A stretch of 64,000 bases of DNA from Defluviitaleaceae bacterium (GTDB lineage Bacteria > Bacillota > Clostridia > Lachnospirales > WQUN01). Of this stretch, positions 15,903-23,722 are shown one piece after another. The translations under genes were made by a program, and so were the position numbers. The stretch covers positions 23,436 to 87,435 of the forward strand of contig WRDO01000011.1 in NCBI GenBank assembly GCA_009779755.1. Reading direction: 5' to 3'. Under the pieces are notes generated by a model, which was not told where the DNA came from, made no database searches, and saw only the letters and a list, made by a program, of their open reading frames with translations. Within the stretch, counting starts at the first letter, position 1; each line of letters opens with the position of its first letter.

Positions 15903-17312
15903 TCACCCGATTTCGTTAAGCGCGGCGTTGGAACCTTCCCCCGCACCCTGCGGCGATACCCGTATAATCCCGCACGGCGTTTGCTCCGATGATTGCCCAA
16001 GTGGGTTATCGCGTAATACCGCCGCAAGAAAGGATTCGCGCAGCTTGGGGTCGGAAGCGCCCAGCAGGTTTACACCCAAATCGTTGGCATCCACGATCGC
16101 GACGTGTACGCCGATACTTTCGGCGATGGCTTGCGCAACCCGTACGGGTTTGTCGGGCGCGAGGACGACGTATTCGTTGTACGGGGGGAGGGTATTGTCG
16201 CAGGGGCCGTCGATGCCGCGCGCCTTGGGGCCCGCCACGCGGTAAAACCAACCCTTGCGGCCGAACAGCTTACCGATGACGGAAACGACAGCCGCGAATA
16301 AAATATTGATTACCCCGCATTCGCGCAGGGCCATCTCCATGGTTTCGGGGATACCCAAGCCGATGCCGTGTGGGGTTTTTTGCACGTAGCGGGAGAGGAA
16401 AACCGCCAAGCGGCGGGGTTTGATGTCACGCATGGGAATGGCGCGGGACTGTGTGCAAGCTACCGCGCGTTCGGAAATAAAGACGATGTCGCCTTCGCGT
16501 ACATGGGGGGTTAGGTAGGGGATAAAAACGTCCGCCGCGTCGTCGTCTTGGGTGATTACGTGGGTGCGGATGGGGAAGCGGGCGTAGGTTTGCCCGCTTG
16601 CTTCGATTTCCAAGGATTTGCCGGTGTTTGGGGTTGGGAGTTCGGCGTCGGGGGTTGGGGGTTGGGGGAATACGGTCTTTGAAGCGGGCATCCGCTTGCC
16701 GCCGGAAAAGGAGAATCTACTTTCCGTACCCTTGATTAAACGGGCGATATTACCCCGGTGCATAAACCACGCCAACGCGCCCAAAAAGGAAGTAACGCTT
16801 ACCACTTCCCACCCGTGCCCGAAAATAGCGAGTAAAGCGGGAATTAATAACGACATGAAGAGCGACGCGACTGATATATACTTAACGATCAACGCAATCG
16901 CAAGGATAACGGCGTATACGATCAACGCGACGCGCCAATCCAGCATGAGGATTAACCCCAATGTGGACGCCACACCCTTCCCGCCGCGGAAGCGCATATG
17001 AAAAGGGAAGTCATGCCCCAGCACAACTCCCAAACCCGCGTACAAACCCGGGTGCAAATCCCTCTGCCAGCCAAACAAAGCCCCATTGAATATCCATGAA
17101 GCCAATAAAAAAGCCGCCGCCGCTTTTGCCATGTCGGCGGTCAGCACAACCGCGCCGAGCTTCGTGCCGAGTATGCGCGTTACGTTGGTCATACCCGCGC
17201 CGCCCGAGCCGTAGTCCCGTATGTCTATGCCGGCGGTTTTTTTGGATAAATAATAGCCGTTTTGCAAACACCCGAAGGCGTAGCCGATAAGTAAGGCAAT
17301 TAATCTGTACAT
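15903..17312 (-). CDS. plsY: Fusion of PlsY acyltransferase and F420-0:gamma-glutamyl ligase-like domain
   Basis: A 469-residue continuous frame. Residues 1-205 form a PlsY-type glycerol-3-phosphate acyltransferase (membrane; acyl-phosphate to G3P): GYAFGCLQNGYYLSK, DIRDYGSGGAGMTNVTRI, GHDFPFHMRFRGGKGVAST and the usual end MHRGNIARLIKGTE. Residues 235-469 resemble COG1478 coenzyme F420-0:L-glutamate ligase-like proteins: ARFPIRTHVIT, GDIVFISERAVACTQSRAIP, GIGLGIPETMEMAL, KGWFYRVAGPKARGIDGP, AIVDANDLGVNLLG and DNPLGQSSEQTPCGIIR. Between them is a Pro-rich linker (PQPPTPDAELPTPN) encoded by a C-rich tract. F420 synthesis is not expected here, so the second domain probably acts on another substrate. 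The tail SNAALNEIG lies in a repeat shared with 33.3 kb. Each domain is confident; the fusion itself is unusual. Confidence 0.85.
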   Translation of the reverse strand: MYRLIALLIGYAFGCLQNGYYLSKKTAGIDIRDYGSGGAGMTNVTRILGTKLGAVVLTADMAKAAAAFLLASWIFNGALFGWQRDLHPGLYAGLGVVLGHDFPFHMRFRGGKGVASTLGLILMLDWRVALIVYAVILAIALIVKYISVASLFMSLLIPALLAIFGHGWEVVSVTSFLGALAWFMHRGNIARLIKGTESRFSFSGGKRMPASKTVFPQPPTPDAELPTPNTGKSLEIEASGQTYARFPIRTHVITQDDDAADVFIPYLTPHVREGDIVFISERAVACTQSRAIPMRDIKPRRLAVFLSRYVQKTPHGIGLGIPETMEMALRECGVINILFAAVVSVIGKLFGRKGWFYRVAGPKARGIDGPCDNTLPPYNEYVVLAPDKPVRVAQAIAESIGVHVAIVDANDLGVNLLGASDPKLRESFLAAVLRDNPLGQSSEQTPCGIIRVSPQGAGEGSNAALNEIG

Positions 17313-17318
17313 TCGGCT

Positions 17319-17528
17319 CTATGCCCCTTGTGCCTCCAAATGCGCGTTGATTTCATCGATCAGCGCGTCCACATCCACGCCGTGGCCTACGCCCGCGTCT
17401 TCCAATGTTTCGCGCTGGGCTGAGGGACAACCCGCGCAGCGAAGCCCCGCGCGCATAAAAACGGGCGCAAGACCTTCACCCATCTTAAGGATATCCGCGA
17501 TAATCATTTCCTTCGTTGCTTTTGCCAT
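17319..17528 (-). CDS. DUF1858 domain protein
   Basis: A 69-residue cytosolic protein of the DUF1858 type, also called hybrid-cluster-associated redox disulfide protein. Features: KEMIIADILKMGEGLAPVFMRAGLRCAGCPSAQRETLEDAG, with a CxxC pair (residues 31-34) that could be redox active or bind metal, followed by VDALIDEINAHL. Its length is typical. It precedes the PlsY fusion by 6 bp and follows lepB by 25 bp. The role is unknown. Confidence 0.85.
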   Translation of the reverse strand: MAKATKEMIIADILKMGEGLAPVFMRAGLRCAGCPSAQRETLEDAGVGHGVDVDALIDEINAHLEAQGA

Positions 17529-17553
17529 GTATAACGCTCCTTTAATGTAAGTG

Positions 17554-18168
17554 TTAACGGTTTGACAGGTTACTAAACCCCGGGTAGTAACGGAATATCA
17601 CTTTACCTAATATACGTCTTTCCTCCACGAAGGGATTCGCCCAGTCCCGCGAATCCTTGGAGTTGCCGCGGTTGTCGCCCAATACGAAGTAATGGCTTTC
17701 GGGCACCTCCGTTTCGGGGAAATTGGGACCCAAATAACCGAACGGACCCTCCGTAATGAACTCGTCGCGTTCGAGCGCGACGCCGTTGATAAACACGGTG
17801 CCGTCCACCAAGCTCACCCGTTCGCCGGGCAAGGCGATGATGCGCTTCACGTTTTTTATGCCGTCGTCGGGTGCGCGGAATACGATGATGTCATATCGAT
17901 CGGGGTTGTTAAACCAATAAGAAAGCCTAAACGCGATAATCCTGTCGTTGACCCTGATGGTGCTTTCCATGCTGCCCGTGGGGATGGACGCGTTGACGAT
18001 GACGAAAAGATTAACCGCCAACGCGAAAACCACCGCAAACACGATCACCTTCGCCCAGCTCAACGCTTCCGCGACGAGTTCCCCTTTTACATCGGGGGGC
18101 GGTTCGGGCGCGCCTTCGGTGGCTAGGGCAATGACATCCCGCGGGGTTTGGGGCTCGAAGTCGGACAT
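17554..18168 (-). CDS. lepB: Signal peptidase I
   Basis: A 204-residue membrane protease that removes signal peptides from exported proteins. An acidic cytosolic N-terminus is followed by one TM helix (VIVFAVVFALAVNLFVI, about residues 43-60). The catalytic Ser is in IPTGSMESTI and the Lys in KNVKRIIALPGERVSL; box E is GDNRGNSKDSRDW. The frame is open to 18261, but a promoter lies at 18203-18232 and the first ATG after it is 18168, so that start is used although its ribosome binding site is weak. Type I SPase of the Gram-positive class. Confidence 0.93.
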   Translation of the reverse strand: MSDFEPQTPRDVIALATEGAPEPPPDVKGELVAEALSWAKVIVFAVVFALAVNLFVIVNASIPTGSMESTIRVNDRIIAFRLSYWFNNPDRYDIIVFRAPDDGIKNVKRIIALPGERVSLVDGTVFINGVALERDEFITEGPFGYLGPNFPETEVPESHYFVLGDNRGNSKDSRDWANPFVEERRILGKVIFRYYPGFSNLSNR

Positions 18169-18202
18169 GCAAAACCAGCTTTCTGATGGGGTTATGGCGG
18201 CG

Positions 18203-18232
18203 AGTATAACATATTCTTCCAATGGTGCGCAA
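18203..18232 (-). promoter_or_regulatory. Sigma-A promoter for lepB
   Basis: On the minus strand TTGCGC (18232-18227), 18-nt spacer, TATACT (18208-18203). Transcription would start about 30 nt before ATG 18168, inside the longest open frame, which argues against the upstream start. Confidence 0.65.
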
Positions 18233-18284
18233 ATACGCGCCCGCATCGGCCGGCATAACAACGTAACCTATGTTCTGCCCCGGT

Positions 18285-18872
18285 TTATGCGTCCTTTTTC
18301 TGATGTTCCTTCCTTAGTTTTAACGCTTCGAATATGCCGTTGATATCGCGCTTGGGGTAGGGCATGACGATGTTGATCGCGATTTCCTCCAACAGGAAGG
18401 TATACACATACGCACCGAGGAAGATGAAGATGATGTTCGCGTCCACCCCCGTTATCACGAATACGATAGGGACAAAGAACGCCACCAACGCGCCGAATTT
18501 GGAAAGGCGGGTGTGCATCATCATCAATTGGCTGTAGTGCAGGTATCCCACGATCATGCCGATGACCTTGATCGCGACGAAGCCGATGACGATCCCGATC
18601 GAAAGGGCGTTTAAGCCAAGCGCGGGGACGATCGTAACCAAAGCGACCGCGATAAAGAAGTAATCCGCCGTGCCGTCGAGGTTGGCGCCGATCTTGGACG
18701 TCCAGCCGAATTTGCGTGCCAGCGGGCCGTCTATCATGTCGGTAAGGCCGGCCGATACGTAGACGATCATAAACGCCGTGCCCAAGGTTTCGCCGAAGTA
18801 GGCGATCGGCAGTAATGCCAACGCCAGCAAAATCCGCGAAATCGACAACGCGTTGGGTAGGTGCTTCATCAT
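18285..18872 (-). CDS. CDP-alcohol phosphatidyltransferase
   Basis: A 195-residue membrane protein. The family signature is complete: D-M-I-D-G-P-L-A-R followed by G-A-N-L-D-G-T-A-D (about residues 45-72; DxxDGxxAR...GxxxDxxxD). Several hydrophobic helices follow. Such enzymes make phosphatidylglycerolphosphate or phosphatidylinositol-type lipids from CDP-diacylglycerol; the exact alcohol is unclear, so no symbol is given. Tandem ATGs at 18872/18869 follow AAAGGAC. Together with cls and plsY in this window it suggests a lipid-synthesis neighbourhood. Confidence 0.85.
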   Translation of the reverse strand: MMKHLPNALSISRILLALALLPIAYFGETLGTAFMIVYVSAGLTDMIDGPLARKFGWTSKIGANLDGTADYFFIAVALVTIVPALGLNALSIGIVIGFVAIKVIGMIVGYLHYSQLMMMHTRLSKFGALVAFFVPIVFVITGVDANIIFIFLGAYVYTFLLEEIAINIVMPYPKRDINGIFEALKLRKEHQKKDA

Positions 18873-18995
18873 TTCATCAAGTCCTTTACATAGTTATATT
18901 TACCCCTACAGGGTTAGACCGAAATAGATTCCCTTCGTTGCATACCGCCATAACCGAAAGCCCTTTAAAAATTTCATCGCCCCGTAAGATGCATA

Positions 18996-19025
18996 TAGAC
19001 ACATCCCACTTATTCCCTTTATAAT
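18996..19025 (+). promoter_or_regulatory. Promoter for the EF-G paralogue
   Basis: TAGACA (18996-19001), 18-nt spacer, TATAAT (19020-19025). It lies 50 bp before ATG 19076. Confidence 0.7.
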
Positions 19026-19075
19026 AGCGTTTAGGCAATATACACAAACGATTCAATAAAAATTGGAGGTTGTAT

Positions 19076-21160
19076 ATGAAAGTTTATTCGGCGAGCGAAA
19101 TCCGCAACGTAGCGGTGCTGGGCCACAGCGGCTGCGGCAAAACGAGCCTGATGGAGGCCGCGCTCCACCTCACCAAGGTAACCAGCCGTATGGGCCGCGT
19201 GGAGGACGGCAACACCGTGTCCGACTATGACGACGAAGAAAAGAGGCGCAAAGGCAGCGTCAGCGCGTCCTTGATCCCCATAGAATGGCAAGGCAATAAG
19301 GTCAACTTCATCGACACGCCCGGCTACTTCGACTTCGCCGGGGCGGTATCCGAAGCCCTCGCCGCCGCCGACGCCGCGCTTATCTTCGCCAACGCCAAAG
19401 CGGGCATCGAAGTAGGTACCGAAATCGCCTGCGAAAAAACGCAGGGTATGCCCCGCATTATTTTCGTAAACGGTATGGACGACGAACACGCCGACTATTA
19501 CCGCGTTATCAGCGAAATGCGCGCGCAGTTGGGTAATTCCATCGTGCCGATTATGCTCCCCTTCAAGGAGGGCGGCAAAATCGCGGGTTATGTGGACAAC
19601 CTTACGGGCAAGGCTTACAAATTTAACGGCAACGCCATAACACCCTGCGACGTACCCGCGGACATGGCGGATATATATGAAGAGTACCACGCAATGCTGG
19701 TGGAAATCATCGCTGAATCCGATGAGGGGCTGATGGAAAAATTCTTCGGTGACGAAGCCCTCACCCCCGAGGAAATGCTCAGCGGCTTAAAAGCGGGTAT
19801 CACGGCCGACAGCTTAACCCCCGTATTGTGCGGTGTGGCTACGACCGGAGTGGGTATTACGTCGCTGTTGGACTTTACCGTCAACATCCTCCCCCCCGCC
19901 GCCGAATTGAGAAAAGTAATTAAGGCAACCAACGACAAAGGTGACGCGGTGGACGTACCCTGCACCGCCGAAGGCCCGTTGTGCGCCTTTGTGTTTAAGA
20001 CCATCGCGGACCCGTTCGTGGGCCGTTTGAGTTTGTTCCGCGTATTTTCCGGCACGATCAAACGCGACACGCCGCTGTATAACGCAACAAGCGAAAAACC
20101 CGAAAAAGTGGGTTTCCTGTATGTCATGCGCGGTAAGGAACAAATCGAGGTAACCGAACTACGCGCGGGCGACATCGGCGCGATAGCCAAGCTGGCGGAT
20201 ACCGCAACCCAAGACACCCTTTGCATAAAAGCGAATATTTTAAAAGCCCCTGCCATAAAATACCCCGAATCCATGCTCTCCATGGCGGTCATCACCACAA
20301 AAAAGGGTGACGAGGATAAAATCTCAGGCGCGTTTTCCAAGCTGTTGGAAGAGGACAAGACCCTCATCTTTAAAGTCAGCCGCGAAACGAAACAGGTCGT
20401 TATTTACGGTATCGGCGACAGCCAATTCGACGTGATGGTAAACCGCCTGAAGTCACGTTATAAATTGGAAGTGGAACTCATCACCCCCCTCGTACCCTAC
20501 CGTGAAACGATTAAAGGTAAATCCGACGTGAAGGGCAAATACGTGAAGCAAACCGGCGGCGGCGGCCAATACGGTATCGTGGACATGCGATTCGAACCCT
20601 CCGGCGACCTTGAAAAGGACTATGTATTCGAGGAGGTTGTCGTGGGCGGCAACGTACCCAAGCAATACTTCCCCGCCGTGGATAAGGGCCTTGCCGAAAG
20701 CGTGAAGGCCGGCCCCGTGGCAGCCTACCCCGTGGTGGGCGTAAAGGCCATCCTGTACGACGGCAAGTACCACGCCGTGGACTCCTCCGAACTCGCCTTC
20801 AAAATGGCGGCCCAAATCGCCTTCAAGGACGGTTTTATGCAAGCCAAGCCCACGATCCTTGAGCCCATCATGAAAATCGCCGTCACCATCCCCGACAACT
20901 ACACGGGCGATATCATGGGCGACATGAACAAGCGGCGCGGGCGTATCCTCGGTATGGAAAAGGTAGGCAAGAACCAAATCATTTCCGCCGAAGCCCCCCA
21001 CAACGAAATGCTCAAATACCCCATCGAATTACGCTCCATGACCCAAGGCCGCGGTTCGTTCTCCATGACCTTTGAGCGTTATGACGAAGCCCCGGGTGAA
21101 GTGCAGACCAAGATCATCACCGCACGCAAAGCGGAGCTGGAAGCCTTAAGGAACGAATAA
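19076..21160 (+). CDS. Elongation factor G-like protein (EF-G paralogue)
   Basis: A 694-residue five-domain translational GTPase of the EF-G family. G1 is GHSGCGKTS (about residue 15), G3 DTPGYFDFAG, but the G4 motif reads NGMD instead of NKxD. Domain IV/V features appear later (YGIVDMRFEP, MGDMNKRRGRILGME, ELRSMTQGRGSFSMTFE). This matches the divergent EF-G-like group found beside canonical FusA in many Bacillota, not the main EF-G, which normally sits with rpsL/rpsG. ATG 19076 has GGAGG 6 nt upstream; the longer frame begins with an unlikely TTG. It is monocistronic with its own promoter and a terminator-like hairpin. Confidence 0.9.
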   Translation: MKVYSASEIRNVAVLGHSGCGKTSLMEAALHLTKVTSRMGRVEDGNTVSDYDDEEKRRKGSVSASLIPIEWQGNKVNFIDTPGYFDFAGAVSEALAAADAALIFANAKAGIEVGTEIACEKTQGMPRIIFVNGMDDEHADYYRVISEMRAQLGNSIVPIMLPFKEGGKIAGYVDNLTGKAYKFNGNAITPCDVPADMADIYEEYHAMLVEIIAESDEGLMEKFFGDEALTPEEMLSGLKAGITADSLTPVLCGVATTGVGITSLLDFTVNILPPAAELRKVIKATNDKGDAVDVPCTAEGPLCAFVFKTIADPFVGRLSLFRVFSGTIKRDTPLYNATSEKPEKVGFLYVMRGKEQIEVTELRAGDIGAIAKLADTATQDTLCIKANILKAPAIKYPESMLSMAVITTKKGDEDKISGAFSKLLEEDKTLIFKVSRETKQVVIYGIGDSQFDVMVNRLKSRYKLEVELITPLVPYRETIKGKSDVKGKYVKQTGGGGQYGIVDMRFEPSGDLEKDYVFEEVVVGGNVPKQYFPAVDKGLAESVKAGPVAAYPVVGVKAILYDGKYHAVDSSELAFKMAAQIAFKDGFMQAKPTILEPIMKIAVTIPDNYTGDIMGDMNKRRGRILGMEKVGKNQIISAEAPHNEMLKYPIELRSMTQGRGSFSMTFERYDEAPGEVQTKIITARKAELEALRNE

Positions 21161-21167
21161 ACGAAAC

Positions 21168-21213
21168 GGGGGTGAATTCGTCGGGTTTTGTCAAATCCGC
21201 CGTATTCACCCCC
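21168..21213 (+). terminator. Hairpin after EF-G paralogue
   Basis: 10-bp perfect arms (21168-21177 and 21204-21213) just after the stop codon. The T-run is poor, so efficiency is uncertain. Confidence 0.45.
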
Positions 21214-21258
21214 TTGCTTGCATTAAAAGAATAAATATGATACCATTCCCACCGCTCC

Positions 21259-21340
21259 GGGAGGATACCCAAGTGGCCAAAGGGGTCGGACTGTAAATCC
21301 GCTAGCTCAGCTTTCGAAGGTTCAAATCCTTCTCCTCCCA
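21259..21340 (+). tRNA. tRNA-Tyr (anticodon GUA)
   Basis: An 82-nt class II tRNA. Acceptor GGGAGGA pairs with TCCTCCC, discriminator A. The anticodon loop CTGTAAA gives GTA. A long variable arm (GCTAGCTCAGCTTTC) and T-loop GTTCAAATC are present. CCA is not encoded. Confidence 0.95.
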
Positions 21341-21348
21341 AAAATGAT

Positions 21349-21383
21349 AAACACCCGTCATGTGATAATGGCGGGTGTTTTTT
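21349..21383 (+). terminator. Rho-independent terminator after tRNA-Tyr
   Basis: AACACCC (21350-21356) pairs with GGGTGTT (21373-21379), extended inward by the imperfect pairing of GTCAT with ATGGC, followed by a run of T to 21383. Confidence 0.85.
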
Positions 21384-21455
21384 GCTTCCGCTGTAAATGT
21401 GTGTTTTCCGTCGTTTTGTGTGGTAGAATGGCGAAAACGACAACAGGTGATAGGT

Positions 21456-23360
21456 ATGCCGATAAGCAGCTCCGCCGCATGGGTTAGGGAACTGCGTACG
21501 CGTAAGGAATGGTCCATGGAAAAACTGAAGATGGAACTGAGGGATGATTTCCATCTGAATATTTCCCGCATAGAACAAGGCTTGCAGCAACCGAAGATCA
21601 CCACGTTGCAATCCATTGGGGAAACGTTATCCGTGACCATAGATGACTTTATATGCCCGATTTTGGAAAACCAACCGGCAAACGTATATACGCTCCGTTA
21701 CCAATTGTCGCAAGCCCTCCAAACGGGGGATGTGGAGCTTGCGCAGAATTTGTATGACGAAATAACCCGATTACCCGGGTTCAATACCCCCATTAACCGC
21801 CAGTACCTGCTGAGCCAAAAAGCCCAGCTCCGCTATTTGAAAGAAGAACCGTTCAAATCCCTAATCACCGTCATTCACGAAGGAATAACCCAAACATTAC
21901 ATAAGTACGAATTAACGAACCTGAGCAACGCGTTGCTGGTGTACGAGGAGCCGATACTTTTTCACCTGATGGCGAAAGCCTACCTGCGGGAGGGTGACTG
22001 CGCCAACGCTTTGCTTATTCTTAAGGGGATGCGCGACAGCTTTAACAAGCTGCCCATCGACGACATCGAAAGGGACGAAACGCTCGCGCCCATATTGTTG
22101 ACGCTGTCGGTCACCCTCATACGGGAAGGGGAGTACACGCAAGCGATAGGGGTCTGTGACGAAGGTCTGGAGATTTCCGCCACCCGAAACCAAGGGGCGT
22201 ATACCCCGGCTTTTTTGCATAACAAGGCAATTTGCCTGCGGTGCCTTGGGGATGATGAATCCGCCCGCAAAACATATCGGCTCGCTTTTTTCGGTTATGA
22301 GATGCTGCATAAAAGAAACAAAGCCCAAGAGGTATTGGACGAAACCCATAAGCATAACCTGACCTTTGAAACGTACGGCGTGGAAAAGCTGGAATACGTC
22401 CCGATAACGGGTTACGCGTACAAATGTAGCGAAATGATACCCTGTAAAAACATACCCGAACTGATAAAAAATACGCGCATCCATTTGGGCCTTACCCAAG
22501 AGGATGTGTTCCAAGGTATATGCAGCAAGTCCACGTATTCGAAAATAGAAAATAACCGAACCGAACCCAACCATTACCTGCTGGAGGCGATCTTCCAACG
22601 CTTGGGGTTGGATATTAACCTTTATTGCCGGTTCTATTTGGGTACGAAGAACTTTGAAATTTATCGGCAAAGGGAACGGATGCACCAATTACTGATAAAA
22701 AAAAGATATGCCGAAGCCGAAGAAATGCTGGTGGAACTGGAAAAACATGATGAATACAAAGAAGGGTGTAATTTGCAGTTTCTCTTAACGGCGAAAGCGA
22801 CGTTTTATCTTAATCGCAATGGATTTACGCCGGAATACTTGAGGATGTTGTTTGATGCATTGGCGGTTACATGGCCGGATTATAACGAAGAAGAAATAAA
22901 CACGAAAAGGCTTACGCATTATGAAACCACAATCATCAATCAAATCGCCGGATATTATTATTCAAATGGAATTTATATAAATGCTGAAAAAATATGCATT
23001 CGTTTAATTGATAAGTTTAATACACAATCCATAGATGAAACGGAAAAAATGAAATTATATGCGACGGTTATATATAATTATTCTTCTTGCTTAAATGAAA
23101 TGAAACAATATGATGAATCAATGAAATTAATTAGAAACGGAATTAAATTCGATAGGGAAAGAGGTAGGTTTTTAAGTCTATCCCAATTGATATATTTATG
23201 GGCTTTTAACCTTTTTGATGCCGACAGGCAAAAAGAAAGTGTTCCCTTTTTTGCTATAGCATATTATGGTTCATACATTCTTGATGAATATGGAAAATCA
23301 TCGTATGTATCCATTATAAGCGATCACGTAGAGGAACACTTTAATATTAAATTTGAATAG
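21456..23360 (+). CDS. Double-HTH, TPR-like transcriptional regulator (RRNPP-like architecture)
   Basis: A 634-residue cytosolic regulator built from two similar halves. Residues about 8-65 are an XRE-type HTH (WVRELRTRKEWSMEKLK ... ISRIEQGLQQP); about 75-320 are helical pairs of TPR type (YDEITRLPGFNTPINRQYLLSQKA region). A second HTH follows at about 336-395 (IPELIKNTRIHLGLTQEDV ... TYSKIENNRTEPN), then more TPR-like helices (RYAEAEEMLVELEKHDEY onward) to the end. HTH plus TPR is the layout of peptide-sensing RRNPP regulators (Rgg, PlcR, PrgX, NprR). ATG 21456 has AGGTGA upstream. The last third (from about 22.74 kb) is much more AT-rich than the first part. A secreted-peptide gene converges on it with a 2-bp gap. 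Peptide sensing is inference. Confidence 0.8.
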   Translation: MPISSSAAWVRELRTRKEWSMEKLKMELRDDFHLNISRIEQGLQQPKITTLQSIGETLSVTIDDFICPILENQPANVYTLRYQLSQALQTGDVELAQNLYDEITRLPGFNTPINRQYLLSQKAQLRYLKEEPFKSLITVIHEGITQTLHKYELTNLSNALLVYEEPILFHLMAKAYLREGDCANALLILKGMRDSFNKLPIDDIERDETLAPILLTLSVTLIREGEYTQAIGVCDEGLEISATRNQGAYTPAFLHNKAICLRCLGDDESARKTYRLAFFGYEMLHKRNKAQEVLDETHKHNLTFETYGVEKLEYVPITGYAYKCSEMIPCKNIPELIKNTRIHLGLTQEDVFQGICSKSTYSKIENNRTEPNHYLLEAIFQRLGLDINLYCRFYLGTKNFEIYRQRERMHQLLIKKRYAEAEEMLVELEKHDEYKEGCNLQFLLTAKATFYLNRNGFTPEYLRMLFDALAVTWPDYNEEEINTKRLTHYETTIINQIAGYYYSNGIYINAEKICIRLIDKFNTQSIDETEKMKLYATVIYNYSSCLNEMKQYDESMKLIRNGIKFDRERGRFLSLSQLIYLWAFNLFDADRQKESVPFFAIAYYGSYILDEYGKSSYVSIISDHVEEHFNIKFE

Positions 23361-23362
23361 GT

Positions 23363-23530
23363 TTAATCGTCAAACCAATTTTCCCAAGGGTGTCTCGGAG
23401 GGTTTGCCGTCGTTTGTACAATTTCTTCATCCGGAAGTACAATTTCTGTCAACCCCGGAGGTATAACAACCAAAACCAATGTTGCTGCCAGTACGATACT
23501 GATCACTTTCGTAAGGAATGATTTCTTCAT
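23363..23530 (-). CDS. Putative secreted signalling pre-peptide (55 aa)
   Basis: A small gene below usual annotation limits. The ATG at 23530 follows an excellent AAAAGGAGATGACGAA site. The product has a basic N-terminus (MKKSFLTK), a hydrophobic core (VISIVLAATLVLVVI) typical of a Sec signal, an acidic middle with a short duplication (TEIV ... EEIV; GAAATTGTAC occurs twice in the DNA) and a C-terminal tail PPRHPWENWFDD. This layout matches the pre-pro-peptides of RRNPP quorum-sensing systems, where a C-terminal fragment is exported, processed and re-imported to bind the TPR regulator. Its stop lies 2 bp from the stop of the TPR regulator, tail-to-tail, and it is divergent from the S24 repressor. 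Alternatives are a bacteriocin-like peptide or a small lipoprotein-like membrane peptide. Coding status is well supported; the role is inference. Confidence 0.75.
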   Translation of the reverse strand: MKKSFLTKVISIVLAATLVLVVIPPGLTEIVLPDEEIVQTTANPPRHPWENWFDD

Positions 23531-23656
23531 TTCGTCATCTCCTTTTTTGATATCGATTGCACGTCGAAAGCTATCACATGAAATAACAACTTGTCCGTAC
23601 TTTTCACGAAACCTTATAAATATATAAATATAAAATAATTAAATATTCCGTTCGAC

Positions 23657-23685
23657 TTGCAAATAAAAACCCCGTGTAATATAAT
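23657..23685 (+). promoter_or_regulatory. Sigma-A promoter for the S24 repressor
   Basis: TTGCAA (23657-23662), 17-nt spacer, TATAAT (23680-23685). The dyad TTCCGTGAAA (23685-23694) begins at the last base of the -10 and covers the likely start site. Confidence 0.8.
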
Positions 23686-23722
23686 TCCGTGAAACGAACA
23701 CATGTGCTGCGGAGGGATTTAT

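Noticed and set aside
19031..19690. 219-codon open frame opposite the EF-G paralogue
   Set aside because: It lies antisense within a well-supported gene and reflects the codon bias of the opposite strand.
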